DNA of 11,415 nucleotides, taken from NCBI GenBank assembly GCA_028701415.1, contig JAQVQU010000017.1:1-11415 (forward strand), read 5' to 3'. The notes beneath the pieces are model-generated. The model was not told the DNA's origin and searched no databases. It saw only the letters and a program-made list of their open reading frames with translations. The stretch comes from Clostridia bacterium. GTDB taxonomy: Bacteria; Bacillota; Clostridia; Christensenellales; DTU072. Position numbers and translations under genes: made by a program. Below, in pieces: positions 1 to 9,600 of the stretch; the stretch's first letter is position 1; each line of letters begins with the position of its first letter.

Positions 1-660
1 AACGGCCGATCTTATTGCGACTAGATTGCTAGCAAAGAGATTGTCGAAAATACTTACATTTGCTTTGTTGCTGTCTATCCTAACTGCTACCTTTCTGCAA
101 TTTTCAAACACACTGTCGCTTACATTGACATTTCCTGAAAGCACATGGACTGCGCTTACGACGTATTTGAATCTAGAGTTAGATATTTCTACCGATCCAT
201 ACTCCAAATACAGTCCCGCTGCAAATCCAAGAATAGAGGTCTGGTCCATATACACCGTTCCATTAAAGCCCCAGTCAGTTGATATCGCTCTAGAATTTAC
301 CGTTGTCTGTTGAGAACCGCCAAGGAAAGGAAGATCTATAAATGCTGATCTGTTAACGGTCAAGCTCGCAACATCCTTCCCCACCCTAACAAGGGACGAA
401 TCCGGTTTTGCATACATCTTAATAATATCAAGTAGCAGTGCTCCATTAGTTACTCTAATTGAATCAAAGACAACTGCAATCTCGTCTGTTTCACCAGATA
501 AATCATATGAGCCTACTATTGAAACGGCAGCGTTTTTGTCCAGCACTATATTCCCGTAGTTGCCCGCTCTTAAGTACAACCTGACAGTATCCCCATCTTT
601 AACTAAGGACAGAACATTATCTAGCTGGGCTTTGTTATCTATTACTCTAGTATTTGGAAG
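1..660 (-). other. Right-handed parallel beta-helix, start only
   Basis: Residues 3585-3804. The entry resembles pectate-lyase-like/NosD-type helices: R-V-I-D-N-K-A-Q-L, then D-G-D-T-V-R-L-Y-L, A-G-N-Y, and I-V-L-D-K-N-A-A-V-S-I-V-G-S. Near the edge, rungs are visible, with a hydrophobic residue at matching positions I3727, F3748, F3769 and F3793, and each rung reading roughly V-x-[IV]-S-x-[NS]-x-F-x(5)-A-V. The spacing of 21, 21 and 24 residues fits one turn of a beta-helix. Known members bind or cleave polysaccharides, but no catalytic residues can be assigned from this part, and the domain continues beyond base 1. Confidence 0.75.
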
Positions 661-3600
661 GGAGGCTGTTATAGAATACAGACCATTAATAGCTCCGGTA
701 ATTATGTAATTCCCATGATTAATTGAGCCAAGATTTGAAACGGACAGTTCATAATCCCCAACCATATGTCTTCTGGTCAAGGTTCCACCTGTCCATGCAA
801 CAATAATATTTCCAAATATTCCAATTTCATCTGTTCCCTGTAGCCCAGATAGCTCAATATTATCAGCGTCCACTATTGTTACCCCACTGTTAAGTGGCAA
901 TAGTTGTTCTAAATAGTCTGTTGAAAGAGCCCCAACCTTAATTGTTACTGACTTAGGTCTAACTTCAATTACTTGGCCCTGTAAAGCCTGACTAGAAGGA
1001 GACCCGGGGATATTATAACTTGGATAGTTAATTCCTCCGTTTATAGCTACATCCACCCTGTAAGTCCCTGCGTTTCTGAGTCTAGAACCTGCTGCTAGGG
1101 TATATCCCCCAAGGACATCATAGTATGTGTATGTAACGATTATGTCTCCAGGTATTGGATCGGGCAAACCATTGATAGGAACATTAAATGATCTTCCTGT
1201 ATAGTCAAGAATGTGTTCTAATGAATATGTCACATTAATCTTAGTAATCTTAACGATGATTGAATAAGTTACTCCCTCTTCTATATCATAATTCCTTTGA
1301 TCCTCGCTAAATCTAACGGTCATATAGTAGTCTCCTGCATTAATTGGCCTTATTGAGCCAGAATATTGAGGAGGTTCGCCATATACGTAAGGGGCAAAGA
1401 CTAACTGATATACAACGCCCTCTGGAATGCCTGCTAAACTCGGAATTCTCTCCTGTCCGTTGTATTCAAATGTTACTTCATTTCCTAAAGGTATCTCATC
1501 TCCTAGATGGAAGAATATGTTATCTCTCAAAACCTGTGCCTTGTTAATAACTAATCTAAACATTACTTCTCCGGTAATGTTATAGTCATCTGTGTCTGAG
1601 ATAAGGATCTTCACCATGTAAGAAGGAGCCCCAGGCATAGGAACATTGGTAGGTTGAGTGGATATCCAAGTAGCGCCATCATCGATACTATATAAAACTG
1701 TATATCCTTGAAGTTGACCAAGTTTTCCATCTGCTCTAAGGAAGTTTGCAAAAGTAATATAATCTTCAATGTCTAAAGGAGAGCCCGTGTAAACTCTATC
1801 TAAGAACGCGCGATCAATAGTTATATCTTGTTGCGTTATTGCTTTTTTCTGGACTACTATCGTAAGCTTGCCTTCCACAATTGCACCATAGGCGTTCTTG
1901 AAATAACATTTTGCATCATATCTTCCGGCCATGTTTGTATTAACATCGTCTAAAACCCATAGAGGTCTAATTCCTTCGACAGTTGAGGGAAGTTCAGAGG
2001 CCTTAATAACTTTTCCTAGAGGAACGGTGTATGTGCTCTGTTGGAAAACTGCCTCACTTATTTCGATTCCTGTGTATTGATATTTAGAAATTGGTACCTC
2101 AAATGTAACCGAGAGTCTCTTGGCATCACTTTCCGAAGGAGAATCATTTCCGAACAATCTAGCATTGTCACTGAAGGACAAGAATGTATATGAGCAATTC
2201 ACTATTGCTTTCATTCTCGAGATATCATAAGTAATGCTATCAACCTCAATATACTCTCCATCGTTTGTAACCACTATTCTACGAGGAAGAAGTGTTGTTT
2301 CCGGCCCGGGTGCATAAGTATTATTTCTACTTACCCCAATGGCAATAACATCGGTGATGAAATTACCCTTTTGATATTCTGATATGGTAGTTTGGGTCCC
2401 GCCTATATTAATTACGGTGTTTACAGTCTTTATCGCAAATAATTTCGGGTCTATTACCATTATATTGAAGATGATGTTATTATCGTCTATTGTTCCAAGA
2501 GTTGCGGGAACATTAGTATATGTCCCTCCGAATTCAGAGTCAGTTATTGCAACCGCTGTAGAAATACCAGAGAGCGCGTTTGCATCAAAGGTTAGGGGTG
2601 CTCCTGCAATTTCGCTACTCCCATCAGGATATTCGAATCTGTAATACAATCTTGAGGGCAATTGATCTGCAATAGGTATTCCCTTTAGAACGTATATAGT
2701 TCCGCCCTTCAATGGCTCAGTCGTTATAACACCTCCGCTCAGAACGACTCTAGTGTCTATATCTCTTGCTTTTATTTTAAACTGAATTGCAACCTTTGTC
2801 CCATATGCATTAAAGTCAGCCATAAGAGTCATAAATCTCTCACCATTTGGTTGGTCGGTGACAATGCTTCCCGAAATAATCTCTGTTTTACTAAGGTAAC
2901 TTGCATCATAGTTCCAATCTATGGGATTAGACTCTCCATATCGAACCGGCATAGCCTGATCTTTAAAGAATACATCTATAACTTGGGGTAATTTGATATC
3001 ATACGGATCGATATACCAGGAATCATTTGCCTCTTGGTAATTAATTATGGTCTCTCCAATTTCAACCGTTACTCCCTCAGATACACTAGTGTACTGAACG
3101 GTTCTATCTACTGTAACTAGATTTAAGTTAAGTTGAGTCCCTAACCAACGAGGATTCTCCATAAGTTCAGCACTATCATTTGGATCTGCCATTAAGAAGT
3201 TCCATCTGTCAGATTCCATCTGATTGCCCAGTATTGTATCGGTATATGTTACTTTATATCCTCTTATCTTTGCGATAATTGGATCCTGGGTAGTTGCAGG
3301 AATGAGTTCTACATCCTTAGAGATAACCCATCCTACTTCAGAATAATATAGAACATTTCCTAGCCTTCCTACTGCCTCATTGTATATGGCAGTGGTCATA
3401 CTTGGATTAACCTCCAGTCCATAAAATTCGAGTCTTAGATTATCAGGCAACTTATATAAACTCTGTTCCAATCTAGCTCTTTCGTTTAAGTACATTAAGT
3501 TGGTATCTATTGCTGGATTTGAAGTATACAAGTTGGGGTTAACTGGATCAACTTCAAAGTAGAAATTCCTCGTTGAAGGTATCTGAGCCCCAGTATTTGC

Positions 3601-6600
3601 GCCTCTTTCCATAAGCAAATAATTTCCCGTCTCTCCCTGCCTCGAATATCCCGCAACTGAGGTATATATCCTTCTCACCGTCCTATTCAAGTAATATACT
3701 TGAACGGTAAAGGGGGTTTCAGCTCCAGTCGCATCAATTATCCTTGCGGCTACTGTTCTCTTTCCTCCTCCTATCGGAATATTGTATATACTTGTGGCAC
3801 TAGTCGAATCAGTATCACTCCACAGTATATCTACCTCTCCGATGTTAACTATCTCAGGAGGTTGAATTGCCTGGTTTGGATTCTCCCCTCTAGCTAGTGC
3901 TGTAATAGGAATAACGGGATTCAGAGGATCAATTATCAAATAAACACTTCCATTTATGTTGTATCCTTCATTTGGCCCAAATCCAAAGCTTATCTCATCA
4001 ACTGGAATTTGCATATGATTTAAGTTATATATTGCCTCGGTAGTAATTCTATTATCTAGCAAACTCTTATACATATTTCTAAAAGTAATCGCAGAGGCAA
4101 TTGTTGAACTCGGGTCCACTCCATTCCAATCGATTACTCTTCTATACTTATCCTCACTGTCTAGCTTGTCTAAAGGATAAAATACTAAAGCGGGCAGGAA
4201 AATCACTTGTTCCCCAAAAGGTCCAGCAAGAAAACTTACTTCAAATGAGTCAGCAATAGAAGAATTAGAATACTTATTAAATTCAATAACATATTCTGTA
4301 ATCCCTAGGATCTCTTCGAAGGTCCAAATGTCAGCGGTTATTTGAAGAGTTATTTCTTGGCCAACTGTACGTACTCCTGTTCCATATCCGACACTTCCAT
4401 TCAGATCTCTTGTAAAGCCTCCTGTTACCGTTATATCGTCGTCAACTAGCTCTCTTCCCTCTGTGAACCACTTAATATCTGGCGTAACTGGGGTGGAAAT
4501 GGCTAAATAATCGGCATAAATATTTTCTTCCGAATGGGTTGCAAAGTCATAGTATGCTGTAGTGACATTTGAATTACCTGGCATCTCACTAATCAATTGT
4601 CTTATTTCTTCGACTCCTAAAGCTAGTCCCATATCTAAATCATTTAAGGGATGGAAGGTCGCACCTGAAAGAGAGGATGGAATGTCTCTAACCAATCCTT
4701 CAAACGGATTCGGATTTCCTCCAATTCCGCTAAACTTAAACTTTCTGTCATTTGCCGTAATCTCTTCCGGTTCAGTATCAATAGTTCGGTCAAGAACAAT
4801 TACCGTCAATATAAAGTATTGAGGAGAATCTCCCTCACCAATTCCTGGCAAGAATCCATAAAAGAAATATCTTCCTCCGGTATACATCGGGATACTTGAA
4901 TCCATTATGTATTTTCCACTAGATAAAACAAAAGGATATCCCTCTTCCCCAGGAGTAATAGTTATGGGCAATGACCCCCTTTCTGAATACATGGTGTATT
5001 TAAATTCTGCAGAAATGGGTAGTGCAAATGTATCCGTATCGTAAGGATCAATATAATATCTTCCTTCAATCATAACCTGCGATTCTATGCCAGTCGACTT
5101 ATTGGCGTAATATACCCTTTCAAGCTCACGATTTAAAAATTCTATCTCAAACCAACACGAATCATTCCCATCGGGAAGTATTAACTTAACTCTTATTCGG
5201 GCATTAGCTCCTCCAAAGGAAGCTCCCATAGTGTGCCCAAACTTATTGTAAGTTATTTCAGTAACAGGAACATATTCTTCAGTCAAAACATTTCTGATTT
5301 GGAAGGAAATGTCACTACTTTCATTGAAAGTATATATTGCCTGATTTGGCCCTATCTCTCCAAACCTTACTTCCATTGCTTTTGGAATTATTAAAGCTCC
5401 ATTCTCCTCTGCCGGTCTTGTGTATGGGTCAATTGAAGCCAAAGTACCATTTAACCCTATGCTTTCGTTATATACGCTTCCTCCACTATCAAGAGAAGTT
5501 ACTTGTATATATAATTTAATCGGTTGTTGTTCTCCGTTATATCCTGTGATAGTCCCAGTCGCAAACAACGTCCTTGCTAATCCTAAATAACTAATGTTCT
5601 GCGCCAATTTGACAGGGTCAAACCGAGTGGGATCTGAGTCTAGAGCAAAGTCGACAGTGGGAATCCACCCATTGTCTAAAGTAAATGCCATATCTATCTC
5701 ACTAAAGAATGTTTCTGTCTTCTTGGGGATTATATCAATTGATATTCTGCTGTCTAGTCCTAAAACTGGATATACTTGATATACGTTAGATATAGTCAAT
5801 GTACCATCTTTAATATTGTATATTCCCGTTCCTGCTGTATTGTAATTTACCTCTTTCACATCTTTCTTATTGAAGCTTAATCTTCTGATTATTTCCTTGC
5901 CATCCTGCAGATTAGCTGTAAGGGTTATTATTCTTCCGTCCCTAAATCTAAAGAATTCATATGGCACATAGTAAACTATGTCTCCAGGATTTATTTCACT
6001 ATTCGGGCCCATAACATAGTCTAAAGATTTCCATACTAGTCCATCATATTCTACAATCCCACTATTGTAATATTCCACAGAGAATGTAGATGGGATAGTA
6101 TACCCATCAATTCCTCCATAAACTGGGACTCCGTTCTCATCAAAGGTTTCTATTCTCTCTGTAAACTCAGAGAAAATTAAAGAGTCTCTGACAGCAGTAA
6201 CTGTTACGGTGAAGCTTTGCTCACAACTTCCTGGGCCAAGTTTAGTAACAGTAAATGTAACTGAAGCCATAGTGTCTGAAATAGCAACAGTTTCGTCACC
6301 ATCATAATACCAAGCTTCTCTCTTGAAGAACATTATGTCATCAAAATCATCTCTTAATTCATATACCATAGAATATTCGGCAGGGATATCACCTTCAAAG
6401 CCGATTGAAACTCTCTTGAATAGATAATCTATATATTGAGAAGGAGTGCAAACCCCTGTCCTCGTATCTCCATTACCATCTACAAATGTGCCCACCAACA
6501 TATATGGCTTATTGAAAGTAATATTTATGGTATTTTCCCCGACATAACTATATGCCCCCGTTTCGGGATCAGCTTCAATTCTCTTAAGCGTCTGAAGAAC

Positions 6601-9600
6601 ATGTACTGGTATTACATCATTTTCGTCTTTTAAAGTATAGTTCCTATCTAAGTTGACATAATTAAGATCCCTTATAACCTTGGAATCAACCCTAAATGCC
6701 ATTGCAACATCTTGTTCACGGTTAGTTCCTGGTTGAATCCTTCCTGTTAAAATTACAAAATCACCAACATAATTTGCATCGTTATATATGTCTCTGCTTC
6801 CTAGCGGACTCTTAAGAATATTTAACAGCTCGTCTAAATTATCCCATTCAATGGTGATGCCCGTAGTCAGCTCGCTCCCATCTTGGAACTGAACTCCTAC
6901 ACTTAAATTGGGATCTATTAGAGATTGATAAAGTAGAGAACTCTCGGGGGTGTATGAGTCAACAGGCACATATGGAACGGAGTGTGTGCCCCCCTCATCC
7001 TCTTGTTCGTCAAGGATAATATGCCCAGGAGTCATACCCGTAGAAACACCATAAATTATATCTGGAACAACAATTTTTTCATCAAACTGTAGGTTTAAAA
7101 CAATTGTTTGATCCAACATTCCACTTCCACTGTCGGCCGAAAGCTTGGTTGTAACTATATATGAGCCCCCTTGGAAGGGGTAAGAGTGAGTCAAAGCATC
7201 CTCTTCATCTTCGGTAAGCCATAGGGCAGTGTATTGTGTGTCTGGGATACCACTCAACTCACTAAATCTCAACACAAAAGAAGTGGGTAACACTAAAGTA
7301 TCATAGGGGTTAAGGTTCCTAATAAAGTAATGTTTTGTATTGTCTTCCCAGGTCTCTTCTTCCACGGGGAAGGCTTCTCCACCTGCATCCAACATCAAAA
7401 CACTTTCATATTCTCCACTCTTGTTGTGAATAATCATTGTGAGAATTTGATAATTATTCTGAGTTCCAATTCGCCCGTATACCACGAAGTATTCTTCTTC
7501 GGCTAAAGCATTTAGAATATTTCCTTCACCGTCTATGATATTATCCGGAGTTCCATCCAGGTTGGTAAACCAAGTCACGTCATAACCTAAACGTTGTACT
7601 CTTCCCCTGTATGTGGCATCGATCCAAACTTTTGAAGGAAGTCTAGTATTAAACAATTCTTCACTATATGGGTCAAACTCAAAGAATGATCCTAATTCAC
7701 TATTGTAGTCAAACGCGGCATATGATATTTTTACTGCTTCCCTTCGAGTGGCATCGGGAATAATCTCCCCAAATGAGTCATAGGTTACTTCACTAATCGC
7801 TAGCATCGTATCTGGTAGAGTTCCCACCACTCTAGTAGGACAAGTAACCGTAAGTCTAACCAATTGTTTCCCAGCGTAATCGTCCCCAAAATATGCTTGA
7901 GTTATATTTGTTTTTCCATCATCTAAGGGGTAAATTGCCCTGTCCACAGTGACCTGATTTGCCACTTTGTGATTCCAATCTAGACCTCCTGGGTAGAAGC
8001 CGTCAAATTTTCCTAAATCGCTCGCACTTACCGTGTAACCTTCGGGACGTGTGCCAACTATACGGAAATTGCCTGATTCAAAGTATATCCTGATTTCATT
8101 AGCGGGAAGCATTTCAGAAGCCCCTGCTTCAAAAACAGTCGTTGCTGGTATCGCATATGTGTTCTGCTTCAAAGCATCTACTGTGTAATACCCTTGATTT
8201 TCATCATTAATTTGAATATATGAAACTATCTTAGCAAGAACAGTAACTTCAAGTGCAATTCTAAGGTTATTATACTGAGCTACAACTGTATATAGTCCGC
8301 CAGAAAAACTTATCATTGATAAGTCGAAGCCCCAATCGAAGTTTTCAAGATATTCTTTCCTATAAGTCGGAGTCTCCTGACCCCTTATATTTGATTCAAA
8401 TGTCAACTCTAAGGTTGTAGGCGCTAATTCTCCCCCGGCTTCTCTATATACTATTGGATTATATGTTTGTCCCAAAGCGGCGGCGGCCATTTTCTTAATA
8501 GAGTAGTCATATGGATCAATAGTAATTCTCGCAACTATTGGGATATCGTTATAATAATCATCCTCCGAAACAACTACCACTGAGCTCAAAACTTCAACTA
8601 TCATGTTAAAAGTCGTTTCAGCGATGCTACCTTCTCCTATTATTACATCGTATTCATCAGAAGGAAGTCCACTATATACCTGTTTTATATTCGTATTATT
8701 ATACGGGAACCCTTCTATCCTGTATCTAAGACTTCCTATAGTTCCATCCTGGTAAATAACCTGAATAAGTTCAGGCATTGGCTCAAGCGCCGCGGGATCT
8801 ATAATCATATATGCATTTCTTAAATCCCTAACAATTCTAGTTCCGTTTGCCTGATCGGAGAAATACATTGCATATGTAACCAATCTCCCAAAAAGATAGG
8901 TCGTTGGATGATACTCATACTGCCCAGTAACTAGTTCCGCACTTTGGCCCTCAAATGTTAATTCAAACTCAAATACATTCTGGCCAAAAGATACAATTGC
9001 GCTCTCCTGCCAAACAGCCTCATACATACCAGTATAAGTAACTTCTGGAGTTACCGATATACTCGGTATCAAATAATCTGCGGGATTTTCAGTTATTATA
9101 GGTAAATCAAAAGTAACATTAAGATTTACTCCTGCAATTAAGCCCGAGACTCCGGTTATTCTTTCCAAAGGATCTATTTCTACTTTTCCAATCGTATATG
9201 GGAACATCTCAAGGCGGAATACATCTCCGTCTCTTCTATAGGTGGATTCCTTCGCTAACTCAGGAATGTTAAGAACAATATTTTCGAAGTTCAAAACGGC
9301 TTCTCCGCCAGCAAGTTTAGTCAATCCTTCTATTACCGTTTGACTAGGCATCTTGTATTTAACCCCAAGCATGCGGTTATCTACTAGAATTTCGGCAGGA
9401 TTGGTGGGATTTGTGTTTACCCTCACCAAAATCTCTTCCCCTCTAAGTGCCTCCATGCTTACGTAAATATTTTCACCCTGCTGCGCAAACTCTCCTACAA
9501 ATCGTATCCCGTTATCGGTCCCCGAGGTTATAGCCATTTCCGAATTCTTACCGGAAACATCTCCCATGAACAGACCCATGAAGGTGGAAAAATCACTACT

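Noticed and set aside
26..313. A 95-codon plus-strand open frame with a hydrophobic N-terminus like a signal peptide
   Set aside because: It lies entirely antisense to the beta-helix-coding part of the giant gene, whose translation is clearly a real domain. The apparent hydrophobic start reflects the reverse of beta-strand codons.
1344..6633. Seven further short plus-strand open frames (1344-1547, 2384-2644, 3700-3897, 4562-4822, 5337-5519, 5594-5779, 6436-6633)
   Set aside because: All are 60-86 codons, antisense to the giant frame, scattered, and without domain similarity. They are what is expected by chance opposite an 11 kb gene.
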